A stretch of 64,000 bases of DNA from Treponema sp. JC4 (GTDB lineage Bacteria > Spirochaetota > Spirochaetia > Treponematales > Treponemataceae), in NCBI RefSeq assembly GCF_000260795.1, contig NZ_AJGU01000001.1, positions 186,001 through 250,000 of the forward strand, given 5' to 3'. The translations under genes were made by a program, and so were the position numbers. Shown here one piece after another: positions 1 through 10,045 of this stretch. The notes beneath the pieces were generated by a model. It worked only from the letters and a program-made list of their open reading frames with translations, made no database searches and was not told where the DNA came from. Positions within the stretch are counted from its first letter, which is position 1. Every line of letters begins with the position of its first letter.

Positions 1-546
1 TACCACGTTGAACTTGGTGAAGTTTCTTCTTATCCACCTGGATACAAAGAGAACGGCGGTATCTTCTGCCATAACAATCCATGGGTTGTAATTGGTGAAG
101 TTGTAAACGGACGCCCTCAGGACGCCTGGGAACACTACACAAAGATTGGACCAGCATGGGTTGAAGAAAAATGGTCAGATATCCACCGCACAGAGCCTTA
201 TGTTTACAGCCAGATGGTTGCAGGACAGGAAGCTCGCCGCGAAGGTGAAGCTAAGAACTCTTGGCTTACAGGTACAGCTGCATGGAACTTTGTTGCACTT
301 TCACAGTACATCTGCGGTTTGCGCCCACAGCACGCTGGTCTGGAAATTGAACCACGCCTTCCTGAACACGTTAAGAACGCTGAGTTCACACGTAAGTTCC
401 GTGGCGTAACCTACCACATCACTGTAGAAAACAAGAAGAATACAGGAGCTGTTTCGCTTGAAGTAAAGGGCGGAAAGGCAAATGGTCTGATTGTTGCTGC
501 TGACGCTGGTGCTAAAGACGTTTACGTTAAGGCTGTAGTAGCTTAA
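1..546 (+). CDS. Cellobiose/cellodextrin phosphorylase (GH94), C-terminal part
   Basis: The reading frame is open from base 1 to the stop at 544-546, so only the last 181 residues are present. They contain stretches typical of GH94 phosphorylases: [30 protein letters not shown] and [11 protein letters not shown], followed by the beta-sandwich tail. The family cleaves cellobiose or cellodextrins with phosphate to give glucose 1-phosphate, saving ATP during cellulose use in the cytoplasm. The exact substrate (cellobiose, cellodextrin or another beta-glucoside) cannot be told from this piece. A strong terminator follows at 566-601. Confidence 0.88.
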   Translation, partial: YHVELGEVSSYPPGYKENGGIFCHNNPWVVIGEVVNGRPQDAWEHYTKIGPAWVEEKWSDIHRTEPYVYSQMVAGQEARREGEAKNSWLTGTAAWNFVALSQYICGLRPQHAGLEIEPRLPEHVKNAEFTRKFRGVTYHITVENKKNTGAVSLEVKGGKANGLIVAADAGAKDVYVKAVVA

Positions 547-565
547 GTTTTTCTTTAAGAATTAC

Positions 566-601
566 AAGGCAGTTTGCCTATGAGGCAGACTGCCTTTTTT
601 T
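566..601 (+). terminator. Rho-independent terminator of the GH94 gene
   Basis: A 13-bp stem (566-578 with 583-595, one G-U pair, 5-nt loop) is followed by a T run. The T run includes the stop codon of the convergent gene ending at 600. A near copy of the same stem, inverted, lies at 8121-8154. Confidence 0.9.
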
Positions 602-3293
602 ATTCACAGATCACTGTAACTGAATCATCATAAGTAATTCCATACAAGGTTGCAGCAATGTAGAGAGTATAGGTGTCCGGTAAGGCATTAGCCGCATCTA
701 TCGTAAGAATGTTAGTATTTGAGGATGTAACATCTGTACTTCCTGTTGATAAAACAAGATTCCATGAAATTTCACTTAAAACAGAAGCTGTTATGTCAGT
801 TCCGTTCTGCATAATTGTAGGAGTAACAGCTAACTCGGAAGCAGAGCCTGCGGAAATTGCAGAAGCGCTCAATGCAAAAGTCATTGTAATTCCGAATGGA
901 TTTGTAAAGCTTCCACCGCTAAGAACAAAGGCTGCCTCATTACCTGAAGAATCAAGACCAATGGCATAGTTGCAGTCACTTATGAATACAGAGCCCGGCA
1001 GTGCAGTATTAGTTGTGCCGTAACCGCTTGTAAAGGTAACGTCATTGATAATAGAAGAAGATGGAATGCTTACGTAAATTGTACTTCCGCTTATATCACC
1101 AAGGATATTAAGTTTTTGAGAAGCTGATGACCCGCTTGTATATGGAAGCACAATATTTCTGCTGGCATTGGTATTGTCATTGAATATAAGTGTATTATCC
1201 TTAATGATATTAGCCCCGGAAATTTTCAGCCCCATAGAGTTGTTTACCGCACTGTAATTAGACGAATCCGTTCCGGTCGATACTCCTGTTATAGAGTTTC
1301 CGCTTATTGTAACACCACCGGAAAGTCTTGTAGCAGCAGTTCCGTTAAGGGCAGAACCAAATGCAGTTAGGGATGTATCAGGAGAAACAACAGTATTATC
1401 AGTAATCTTAGTATCTTTAATTGTGATATAAGTTCCAACTCCCATCTGGGTTGCGTCAATTCCTGCAGAACCTGCAGCACCATTCAGAGTATTACCAGAA
1501 ATTTCACATTCAGTAATATTTATGGTGTAATCAGATTTGATAAGAATGGCAGTACCTGTGTAATCTGTTGTGTTATTAATAAACTTACAGTTCTTTATTT
1601 CCAGAGTTTTGCCGGAAGCGTCAGAAGAAGAAACAAATAGGCCTCCGCCGCCCTGGTTGTCAGATGTGGTTCCGCCTTTGAAAATAAGGTTTTCAAGATT
1701 AATATTTCCGTTTGTCCAGCCAATCTGAAGAACGCGGCACTTAGAATTTGCATTAATTGTACGAAGGCCATCATAACCTGAAATTGTAATATTACGTACA
1801 GGAAGTAAATCTGCAAACTTATAGGTAGTAAGATTTATTTCCTGGTTGATTTCCAGATCGCTTGTAATAAAGATTTTTCCTTCTGTAAGGGTACTGTCAT
1901 CTGCAAGAGTATCGCTGAGTTTTGAAAGGGCTGCTGTAACTGTTGCAACCGGCTTGGTTCTTGAGCCGGAATCTTCATCACTTCCTGAAGAAGAAACATA
2001 GAAAATGGCCGGACAGGTTATAGTTACGTTGGATACAGCAGCTACGGAACTTGTAATATAACCTTCTTTTGCAGCAAATGCCGTAATTTCATAAGTTCCA
2101 GGTGGAAGATCAATATCAATATCATCATTTGTTGTGCCTGAGATTTCAGAAATGTTTCCGTCAAATACAGGCTTTCCGTTTGTTTCTCTTACAGTATAGC
2201 TTATGGTAACAGGCGCACAGTCCAGGCTTTCTTCGGAATTATAATAAGCCTTGCCCGAATGTGTGATAGATATTGTATATAGGCGTGTATCAATGTCGGC
2301 TTCTAGAGGAGCTCCGGAAGACAGAGGATTTCCCTCTGCATCGGTGATTTTTGGAATGTCTATAACAGGAATCCTGTTAGATGCAGAAATTGAATTACTA
2401 AGTCCGTAATCATCTTCAAATGTGATATTAAATGTGGTATCGCTGGAAGACAGGGCAATGCCGCTTTTATAATATACAGCAGCATAGGCCTCTGCAGGTT
2501 TACCGGCAACACCTGGAAAAACAGGGTAAATGCTGGTATCGGCCCCCAAAGGGTATGTGACCGGTGTGGAAGTATAAAAATCAGATGAACGTTCTGTAAA
2601 ATCTTCATCAGAATAGATTTCTGCAAGTCCGCCGGAGATTTTCCCGTCACTAAAATAATATGCATTGCCATTTATAATAAGTTTGTGAAGATCCTTTTGA
2701 TGAACAGTACCATTCAATACTGGAATATAAAAACATAGAATGTAGGACCCGGCTGCAACTCCCTGGTCCGCCTGCAGCATTGCTCCAAGTGCTACCGGCG
2801 GAATTGAGTTGGCACGGGCAGAAACATTACAGGTATCATAGATTACACTTTCAGAATCGTCTGTTAAATAGATTTTTCCGCTTAGCTTTTTTAAATCGTA
2901 GTTGGCTTTATCAAGTTCAAACAAAAACTCCTGGCTAAAGGTGATTTTTGCTGAATATCGGTCTGATCCCTGAGTGTAGGTAAGAGCAGTGTCTCCGGCT
3001 AGTGTCTTAACGTCATCTCCTTCAAACTCATATTTCACTGAAAATGCCTTTTTTTGTGGATTACGCAGTTCAAACGAAAGATTTTGCACAGAATCTGTGG
3101 CTACGCAAAGTATTCCGTCAGATCCCTGAGTTCCTTCCGGCAGTGTAATATTTTCTATTCCTAATCCGTCAATTGAATTCTCAAAGAAGTCCTTTACAGA
3201 AAGATTGAACATGTCGCAGGACGGAAGTAGTAAGGTTCCCAGATAAACAAAAAGAGAAAGTAAAATTTTATTCAATCTATGCAATATATTCAT
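600..3293 (-). CDS. Surface lipoprotein with beta-helix domain
   Basis: An 897-residue protein. The N-terminus has a basic start, a hydrophobic stretch and a lipobox LLPSC (Cys at about residue 26), so it should be lipidated and exported. The first half looks like Ig-like modules. From about residue 425 the segment FYVSSSGSDEDSGSRTKP resembles the DUF1565-type opening of right-handed beta-helix proteins, followed by many short N/G/T-rich turns (about 440-760). The C-terminus is another beta-sandwich-like module. It starts 6 bp after the stop of the 1572-residue lipoprotein and has no clear Shine-Dalgarno sequence, so it is probably translated from the same mRNA. Function unknown; binding of plant or host glycans is only a guess. 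Confidence 0.8.
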   Translation of the reverse strand: MNILHRLNKILLSLFVYLGTLLLPSCDMFNLSVKDFFENSIDGLGIENITLPEGTQGSDGILCVATDSVQNLSFELRNPQKKAFSVKYEFEGDDVKTLAGDTALTYTQGSDRYSAKITFSQEFLFELDKANYDLKKLSGKIYLTDDSESVIYDTCNVSARANSIPPVALGAMLQADQGVAAGSYILCFYIPVLNGTVHQKDLHKLIINGNAYYFSDGKISGGLAEIYSDEDFTERSSDFYTSTPVTYPLGADTSIYPVFPGVAGKPAEAYAAVYYKSGIALSSSDTTFNITFEDDYGLSNSISASNRIPVIDIPKITDAEGNPLSSGAPLEADIDTRLYTISITHSGKAYYNSEESLDCAPVTISYTVRETNGKPVFDGNISEISGTTNDDIDIDLPPGTYEITAFAAKEGYITSSVAAVSNVTITCPAIFYVSSSGSDEDSGSRTKPVATVTAALSKLSDTLADDSTLTEGKIFITSDLEINQEINLTTYKFADLLPVRNITISGYDGLRTINANSKCRVLQIGWTNGNINLENLIFKGGTTSDNQGGGGLFVSSSDASGKTLEIKNCKFINNTTDYTGTAILIKSDYTINITECEISGNTLNGAAGSAGIDATQMGVGTYITIKDTKITDNTVVSPDTSLTAFGSALNGTAATRLSGGVTISGNSITGVSTGTDSSNYSAVNNSMGLKISGANIIKDNTLIFNDNTNASRNIVLPYTSGSSASQKLNILGDISGSTIYVSIPSSSIINDVTFTSGYGTTNTALPGSVFISDCNYAIGLDSSGNEAAFVLSGGSFTNPFGITMTFALSASAISAGSASELAVTPTIMQNGTDITASVLSEISWNLVLSTGSTDVTSSNTNILTIDAANALPDTYTLYIAATLYGITYDDSVTVICE

Positions 3294-3299
3294 ATTACG

Positions 3300-6200
3300 C
3301 TAATCTATCGTAACCTCACCGTCTGTACATATAACTTTTGTAATACCGCTGTTAGTATTCCAGCCAGGTGTTAAATCGATTTTTCCCCATTCTTCAACAG
3401 TACAATTTTCAGAACTATCATAATTTATAGAAGTAAGATTATAGCATCCTTCAAAAGCCCACATATGAATTTCTTCTATAGTTTCAGGAAGTCTGATATA
3501 TGATAAAGCGGTACAATCTACAAAGGCATTCATTTGTATTTTTTTAGTACCACTATTAATTACAACTGAAACAAGTGAGGTACAGCCTGAAAAAGCATTT
3601 CCGCGTATATCCTCTAACGAAGAAGGTAATATTATTGAAGATAAATTAGTACAACCATCAAATGCCCCCTGATCTATCTCAAGCAGAGTTAATCCTGTTG
3701 TTTCACTTAAATCAAGATTTACTAATTTTGTAGAAGCCATTATTTCAGTTTTTAATGCAGTTATGGTAGTTGCATCTATAGTACCTTTTACAATTGTATT
3801 ATTACTGTCTAAACATTTTATATTCATTGTTGATGGGCAACCATTATTCCAGTTATTTCCTTTTACAAGAGAATTCCAGTTACTTGTAGCACCTGCATAC
3901 TCAATAGTTGCCAATTGTTTACAACTTGAAAAAAGAGATTCTGGAATTGATGTTACAGAATAAGGTATATTTATGCTTGTAAGAGCCCAGCAAGTACTAA
4001 ATGCACTTTTACCAAAAGTGGTTAAAGAATCTGGAATATTTATTGATGCAAGTTGTTTACAGCTTTGGAAAGCACCTTGTTTAATTTCTGTCACATTACC
4101 TTGCAGTGTTATGCTGGTAATGTTTGAACAACCTTTGAAAGTTTCATAGTCCAGTATAGTTACACCGGAAGGAATTGTGATTGCACCTGTAAGGTTAGAA
4201 CAATTTTCAAAAGCTCTGATACCTATGTAATTTACACCGCTTGGAATAGTTATTTCTGTCAATCCGGAACAGCCTGAGAATACATAATTACTAATTCTAG
4301 TTAGACCCGCAGGAAGATTCACTTTTGTAATTTTCTTACAATTATAAAAGAAGAATTCTCCAATTGTTGTTATGTTAGAAGGAATAGTTATTTCACCTTC
4401 TATATTTTTACAACCATAGAAGGTTCTTTCGCCCATAGATGTAATACCATCCGGAAATGATATAGATGTAAGCGAAGAACAATTATAGAATGCAAAACTT
4501 GATATTGTTTTTAATGAGTTTGGGAAAGAAATATCTTTAAGATTTATACATTCATTAAAGGCATAGCCGCTAATTGATTCAAGTGTATCAGGGAAAATAA
4601 TTCCGCTAAGATTTGTACAGTTATCAAAGGCTCTGATTGGAATTGAAGTTAAACCTGTAGTGTCTGATAAATCAATAGAAACCTTTATGTCAGATTTTTC
4701 TGGTTCAGCGTAAAGATTATCAAGACCTGTTTTCATTGCGGTGAACATATCTGAAGTGATGTCTCCATATAATTTTAAGGATCCATCAGAGGTCATAGAT
4801 TCTATTGTACCTACTATATCCATAGAAAGATTTCCATCATTTAAAATTGTCCATATAACAGGATTTACAGTACCAGATATTGATTGTGGTGTAACCGCAA
4901 ATTTTGTAACTTCATCAGAAAGAGTTACACCGGCAGCTGCCCGTAGAACTTCAATTCCCGCAGCATATTCTGCAGGTGTAATTGTAGCTGTTAGTCCGTT
5001 AGCTGCATCTGGCGGATTAAGAGAGCCGGTAACTGTAATAGTTGAATAAGTTCCGCTTACTAAAGCAAGATATATAGCATTTTTACCTTCGCTTCCGGCA
5101 GGAATATAAGCAGAATTTGAAATATTAAGTGTACCTGTATTGTTACAGATAGCTCCGCCGTTTGTTCCTGCTGTATTATCAGAAATTGTACCGCCTTCCA
5201 TATTTAATATAGAACCGCTTCCAATATAAATGCCACCACCATTAGAACCGGCTTCATTATTTGAAATAGAACCGCCAAAAAGATTTAATGTATCACTTCC
5301 ACCACATCTGATTCCGGCTCCTCCATACAAAGAACCGTTGTAAGAAATACTTCCGTTATAAATATTTACAAGGGCATCACCGGCAGTATAAATTCCACCA
5401 CCCTGATTTTTTGTGTAATTATGAATAACTCCACCTGTAAATGAATCATCAGGGGTAGAGCTGTCTATATATCCTATATAAAGCTTACCACCATTACAGT
5501 AAATGCCGCCACCTAAATTGTCTGCATAGTTAGAATATGAATCTGATGTAGCAGGAGATAAAGCGCTTTCTCCTACAATTGCATTTCCATACATATAAAG
5601 CTGGCCGTTAGGTTCAATAACTACACCACCGCCGTTTGCATTTGTAGAATTTCCACTGATTACTGTTCCGTTTCCAATTTTTACAACAGAAATAGGGTCG
5701 GAACTTGAAGAACCCTGCGTACCAATCTGAATACCGTGGGATTTTCCTTTTGTAATTGTAAGGTTTGTAAGCGTAACAGGAACAGAAGCAGATACGGCGA
5801 GAACTGGTGCAGAAGAAGAGTTGTCTCCGTCTAGTACGCCGTTTGTATCACTGCTTTCTTCCGGTGTACCGTCAATTGTAATTGAAGTAACGGTTGTATC
5901 ATCAATTGTTATTGGTTTATCAGCATCAGTATTATCGCTTGCAGGAATTGAGTTTGTTCCGCTAAGAGTTCCGGCAACATGAATTGAATATGGAACAGAA
6001 CCGTCTTTAAGATAAGTAATAAATTGAAGCGCAGCTTTTATAGTTTTAAATGGGTTATCCTTATGATTTGATTTTGTAATTCCAGCAAAAGAGTCAGGAT
6101 CATTTCCTGAACTGCTAAGGTAAATGTCTGTTATGGTTTCTGCCAGGGTGATTTTTCCTGCCGGATTAATTATATAATCAGCTGAACTAACAGCAAATTT

Positions 6201-8018
6201 ACTATAATTATCTGCAAGGTATGTTCCTGAAATAAGCTGGGTACCAAGCGAAAAACTTTCCGGAGTAATTGTTGCCGCCGGAAGTGTTTCTGATGTAATT
6301 TGACTGGTAACTTTAATTAATCCGTTAGAACAGATATATACATCATTAATTTTCTGTGTGTCATCATATGGAATAATAATGTTTCCACCAAGCATGAGTT
6401 CACCTGTACCGGTTATGTAAACTGCGCCACCCCTACCAGAAACATCATCCTTTACAGCCTTATTATTCTTAAGTTCACAATCAATAATCGTAAAATATTT
6501 ACCGGAAGTTACTTTTACAGCTCCACCTTCTGATGTAGCAATATTGTTTTCAAAAACAGAATTTTCGACACTGGCATTTGAGTTCTTTTGAGCAAGGATT
6601 TGAAATCCGGCACCTTCTTTTGCTGTATTATTTGAAATTGTACAGTTTGAAATCTTGCAAAGCTTAATATTACTGCTGGTTGCCACATAAAGAGCACCTC
6701 CGGAAGCAGATGTTGAAGAACCGGATGCAGTAGCATGATTGTCCGTAATTATACAATTTTCTGCTTCAAACTTTCCGCTTTCCAGAAAAATTCCTGCACC
6801 TTTTGAAGCCTTACCGTTTTGAATGGTAATTCCTTCTAATTTTACAGATATGTTCGCATCTGTACTTATCGAAAAAACACTGCCGCTTGCATTACCATCT
6901 ACTATCGCTGTTTTTCCGGTCAGGTTTTGAATTGTAAGAGATTTCATTTTAGTAGTGCTGATACTTACATTCTCTGTAATTGTACCGGCAACATAAATTG
7001 TATAATCAACGTTTTCATTATCAGCTGCAATAATTTTATTTAATGCACCGGTTATACTAGCAAGAGGTGCATAGGCACTTCCAAGATTATCGTCTGAAGG
7101 AGCGGGATAATCTGGATTATCAAAAATCTTATCATTTGAAACATAGAAAAGACTTCTTTCCCAGGTTTTTAAAGTATCTGAACTTATATTAAAGTTTCCG
7201 CTGCTGTCTATGACAGAACTTGAATCTGAACTGGCAACCCATTTATTTGTTGTTACGGCCGGATATACAGTAAAAAACTGTTTTACGGAATATAAGACAG
7301 CACCGTTCAAATCACAAAAATATAATGTAGCAAAATAATTACCGGAAAGAAGATTAGATACATGAATTTTTGATGTAGTAAGTTCACCACCAGCTGCCAT
7401 GGCAGTATCCCATGCAGATTGAGAATCAGAATCGCTAAATGCTATAGAAATGCTGTTTACAGAACTATCAACAGTTATTGCCAGGTCAATAGTGCCCCGT
7501 CCGCTTTCAGGAGTCAGATAAACATCCTTTGAAAGAGCAGGAGTTGAAGTATCAATAGTTTCCTGATATGTATCTGACATAACAACATAAGCGTCAGATT
7601 TTCGTCTGATTCCGGCTGTTATTTTCCATGTATAACCAGATTTAAGTCCTATTGTGTATTTGAGATTAGATTCAACAGTACCGGTTGCAGAAAGATTTGC
7701 ACTATCCCCAACAGTTACTGCACTTACAAAATATTCATATCCCGAAGAACCTCCGCTGGAAGTATCTGGCAAAAGATTTGGAATTGCACTACGGCTGGAA
7801 GATGTTTCTGAATAATCAATGTTTGAAAGCTGTGCAGCCTGCCGGCGTGCACTTGAGTCTATATTACCTGAAAGATAAACAATAGATTCTGAATGACTGG
7901 GATCTGAAGTATCAAAATTATCACTGACAAGATTTGAACAGGAAACAAAAAAAGAAAGTAATGCTATACAGACAGCAGAAAGAGAAAATTTTATTTCAAA
8001 AAGTGTCGGTTTAATCAT
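3300..8018 (-). CDS. Giant lipoprotein: beta-helix plus BspA-type LRRs
   Basis: A 1572-residue lipoprotein with signal peptide and lipobox FFVSC (Cys about 27). Order of parts: Ser/Thr-rich linker; a beta-sandwich region (about 90-260); two beta-helix blocks, each introduced by a DUF1565-like stretch (near residues 285 and 630) and rich in GGG/N-T turns; then from about 1110 to the end a block of BspA-type LRR_5 repeats (I-x-x-x-A-F-x-x-C-x-x-L). A second short LRR run follows a spacer near 1430. Shine-Dalgarno GAGG lies before the ATG at 8018. The BspA repeat class is known for surface adhesion in Treponema and Bacteroidetes; the role here is inferred. It heads a two-gene unit with the lipoprotein at 600-3293. 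Confidence 0.85.
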   Translation of the reverse strand: MIKPTLFEIKFSLSAVCIALLSFFVSCSNLVSDNFDTSDPSHSESIVYLSGNIDSSARRQAAQLSNIDYSETSSSRSAIPNLLPDTSSGGSSGYEYFVSAVTVGDSANLSATGTVESNLKYTIGLKSGYTWKITAGIRRKSDAYVVMSDTYQETIDTSTPALSKDVYLTPESGRGTIDLAITVDSSVNSISIAFSDSDSQSAWDTAMAAGGELTTSKIHVSNLLSGNYFATLYFCDLNGAVLYSVKQFFTVYPAVTTNKWVASSDSSSVIDSSGNFNISSDTLKTWERSLFYVSNDKIFDNPDYPAPSDDNLGSAYAPLASITGALNKIIAADNENVDYTIYVAGTITENVSISTTKMKSLTIQNLTGKTAIVDGNASGSVFSISTDANISVKLEGITIQNGKASKGAGIFLESGKFEAENCIITDNHATASGSSTSASGGALYVATSSNIKLCKISNCTISNNTAKEGAGFQILAQKNSNASVENSVFENNIATSEGGAVKVTSGKYFTIIDCELKNNKAVKDDVSGRGGAVYITGTGELMLGGNIIIPYDDTQKINDVYICSNGLIKVTSQITSETLPAATITPESFSLGTQLISGTYLADNYSKFAVSSADYIINPAGKITLAETITDIYLSSSGNDPDSFAGITKSNHKDNPFKTIKAALQFITYLKDGSVPYSIHVAGTLSGTNSIPASDNTDADKPITIDDTTVTSITIDGTPEESSDTNGVLDGDNSSSAPVLAVSASVPVTLTNLTITKGKSHGIQIGTQGSSSSDPISVVKIGNGTVISGNSTNANGGGVVIEPNGQLYMYGNAIVGESALSPATSDSYSNYADNLGGGIYCNGGKLYIGYIDSSTPDDSFTGGVIHNYTKNQGGGIYTAGDALVNIYNGSISYNGSLYGGAGIRCGGSDTLNLFGGSISNNEAGSNGGGIYIGSGSILNMEGGTISDNTAGTNGGAICNNTGTLNISNSAYIPAGSEGKNAIYLALVSGTYSTITVTGSLNPPDAANGLTATITPAEYAAGIEVLRAAAGVTLSDEVTKFAVTPQSISGTVNPVIWTILNDGNLSMDIVGTIESMTSDGSLKLYGDITSDMFTAMKTGLDNLYAEPEKSDIKVSIDLSDTTGLTSIPIRAFDNCTNLSGIIFPDTLESISGYAFNECINLKDISFPNSLKTISSFAFYNCSSLTSISFPDGITSMGERTFYGCKNIEGEITIPSNITTIGEFFFYNCKKITKVNLPAGLTRISNYVFSGCSGLTEITIPSGVNYIGIRAFENCSNLTGAITIPSGVTILDYETFKGCSNITSITLQGNVTEIKQGAFQSCKQLASINIPDSLTTFGKSAFSTCWALTSINIPYSVTSIPESLFSSCKQLATIEYAGATSNWNSLVKGNNWNNGCPSTMNIKCLDSNNTIVKGTIDATTITALKTEIMASTKLVNLDLSETTGLTLLEIDQGAFDGCTNLSSIILPSSLEDIRGNAFSGCTSLVSVVINSGTKKIQMNAFVDCTALSYIRLPETIEEIHMWAFEGCYNLTSINYDSSENCTVEEWGKIDLTPGWNTNSGITKVICTDGEVTID

Positions 8019-8120
8019 CTTACCTCATCATTGATTTATCCCTCATCCCGCACTTTTTATATAGAGAAATTATAACATATATTTGTAAATCTATCTAATT
8101 AAATTTAAATGTAATAAAAA

Positions 8121-8154
8121 AAAAGCAGTCTGCCGTCAGGGCAAACTGCCTTTT
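8121..8154 (-). terminator. Terminator of ilvD (minus strand)
   Basis: Read on the minus strand: a GC-rich 10-bp stem with a 5-nt loop and one U-G pair, followed by about nine Ts. It lies just after the ilvD stop. The stem is nearly the same sequence as the terminator at 566-601, in opposite orientation. Confidence 0.85.
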
Positions 8155-8171
8155 AATTAAACTTTACATTC

Positions 8172-9857
8172 CTATTCGAGGATAGCACCCTTATCAGCAG
8201 AGCTTACAAGTTTAGCATATCTTGCCAGGTATCCAGTCTTAACTTTTGGCTCCGGTGCCTTCCATGCGGCGCGGCGGCGTTCAAGTTCTTCGTCGCTTAC
8301 ATCAAGGTGAATCTTGTAGTTGTTGATATCAAGAGTGATTTTATCACCTTCCTGAACAAGGGCGATTGGACCACCTACCGCAGCTTCCGGTGAACAGTGA
8401 CCAAGAGATGCACCTCGGGTTGCGCCCGAGAAGCGGCCGTCTGTAATCAAGGCTACCTGTTTATCAAGTCCCTGTCCTGCAAGAGCAGCTGTTACGGCCA
8501 GCATTTCGCGCATACCAGGGCCACCTTTTGGACCTTCGTAGCGGATAACTACAACGTCACCCGGTTTAATCTGTGCCTTCTGAACAGCCTCCATTGCCTG
8601 GCTTTCATCATCGAATACGCGGGCAGGACCTGTGTGGAGCATAAGTTCTTTTGCGCATGCAGAACGTTTTACAACAGTTCCGTTTGGAGCAAGGTTTCCG
8701 AATAGGATTGCAATACCACCGTTGTCGCTGAATGGATTTTCAATCGGACGGAGGATTTCTGGATTGCGGTTGCGGACACCCTTAATATTTTCTGCAATTG
8801 TTTTTCCTGTTGCAGTAATCAAAGAAGTGTTGATAAGATTTTTCTTTGCAAGTTCAGCCAAAACTGCCTGAACTCCGCCTGCATCATCAAGTTCGCACAT
8901 AAAGGTGTGACCGGCAGGTGCAAGGTGGCAAAGGTTAGGAGTTCTGTTAGAAATCTCATTTACTTCGTGAAGGTCAAGTTCAAGACCTGCTTCGTGCATA
9001 ATTGCAGGAACGTGAAGCATTGTGTTAGAAGAACAGCCCAAAGCCATATCTGCAGCAAGAGCATTGCGGAAGTTTTCTGCTGTCATCATTTTGCGGGCTG
9101 TAATTCCCTTGTTGTAAAGGTTCATAACTGCCATACCTGCGTGTTTTGCAAGGGCAATACGTTCTCCTGTTACTGCTGGGATAGTTCCGTTTCCTGGAAG
9201 ACCAAGCCCAAGAACTTCAGTCAGACAGTTCATAGAGTTTGCAGTGAACATACCAGAGCAGGCACCACAGCCAGGGCAGGCACGGTGTTCCATTTCTTTA
9301 AGCTGTTCTTCTGTGATTTTTCCAACTGCAAGACCACCTACAGCTTCGAACATATCAGTTAAAGAAAGATTTTTTCCAGAATAAGGATTTGAGCTGTCGT
9401 TACCAGCAAGGTGTCCTGGCATCATTGGACCACCAGAAACAAATACTGTCGGCAAGTCAAGGCGGGCAGCTGCCATAAGCATACCAGGAACAATTTTGTC
9501 ACAGTTTGGAATCATAACGAGGGCGTCAAACTGGTGAGCCTTTGCTACACATTCAACGCTGTCTGCAATAAGTTCGCGGGTTACAAGGGAATACTTCATT
9601 CCTTCGTGGCCCATTGCAATACCGTCGCAAACGCCGATTGCAGGAAATTCAACTGGAGTTCCACCTGCCATTCTAACGCCGGCCTTTACAGCCTCAGAAA
9701 TGCGGTCAAGTTCAATATGTCCCGGAATCAGTTCGTTTTTTGCACAGATAATTCCAACTAATGGTTGATTTAATTCTTCGTCTGTGTAGCCAGAAGCATA
9801 AAATAAAGAACGGTGAGGTGCACGTGCTACACCTTTTTTAGCGTTATCACTTTTCAT
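8172..9857 (-). CDS. ilvD: Dihydroxy-acid dehydratase
   Basis: A 561-residue enzyme that dehydrates 2,3-dihydroxy-isovalerate and its isoleucine counterpart to 2-keto acids, the third shared step of branched-chain amino acid synthesis. Family landmarks are all present: [11 protein letters not shown], the iron-sulfur cysteine motif [28 protein letters not shown] and the C-terminal [15 protein letters not shown]. Length is normal for the family. Shine-Dalgarno GAGGA lies 6 nt before the ATG. No other ilv or leu gene lies next to it, so it is transcribed alone from the promoter at 9912-9940 to the terminator at 8121-8154. Confidence 0.97.
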   Translation of the reverse strand: MKSDNAKKGVARAPHRSLFYASGYTDEELNQPLVGIICAKNELIPGHIELDRISEAVKAGVRMAGGTPVEFPAIGVCDGIAMGHEGMKYSLVTRELIADSVECVAKAHQFDALVMIPNCDKIVPGMLMAAARLDLPTVFVSGGPMMPGHLAGNDSSNPYSGKNLSLTDMFEAVGGLAVGKITEEQLKEMEHRACPGCGACSGMFTANSMNCLTEVLGLGLPGNGTIPAVTGERIALAKHAGMAVMNLYNKGITARKMMTAENFRNALAADMALGCSSNTMLHVPAIMHEAGLELDLHEVNEISNRTPNLCHLAPAGHTFMCELDDAGGVQAVLAELAKKNLINTSLITATGKTIAENIKGVRNRNPEILRPIENPFSDNGGIAILFGNLAPNGTVVKRSACAKELMLHTGPARVFDDESQAMEAVQKAQIKPGDVVVIRYEGPKGGPGMREMLAVTAALAGQGLDKQVALITDGRFSGATRGASLGHCSPEAAVGGPIALVQEGDKITLDINNYKIHLDVSDEELERRRAAWKAPEPKVKTGYLARYAKLVSSADKGAILE

Positions 9858-9911
9858 AAAATCCTCGCTTATAAAAAACTATGCCGGTTATGCCAGCTTT
9901 ATTTCAATTTA

Positions 9912-9940
9912 ATAATAATCATAAAAGCTATTCTAATCAA
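9912..9940 (-). promoter_or_regulatory. ilvD promoter
   Basis: On the minus strand TTGATT (9935-9940), 17 bp, TATTAT (9912-9917). The predicted leader is about 45 nt and contains a small GCTGG/CCGGC hairpin ahead of the ribosome site. Confidence 0.65.
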
Positions 9941-9980
9941 TAAAATAATTTATAAATACTAAAGTTTCTTAAATATAAAT

Positions 9981-10013
9981 AAAAAAAAAGCGTTCCCTCC
10001 GTAGAAGGAACGC
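9981..10013 (-). terminator. Terminator of the LRR protein gene
   Basis: Minus-strand stem GCGTTCC/GGAACGC with a short loop followed by nine Ts, 33 bases after the stop of the gene at 10046-11746. Confidence 0.88.
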
Positions 10014-10045
10014 AGAATATTTTTAATTCAAATGAAAAAAATCGA

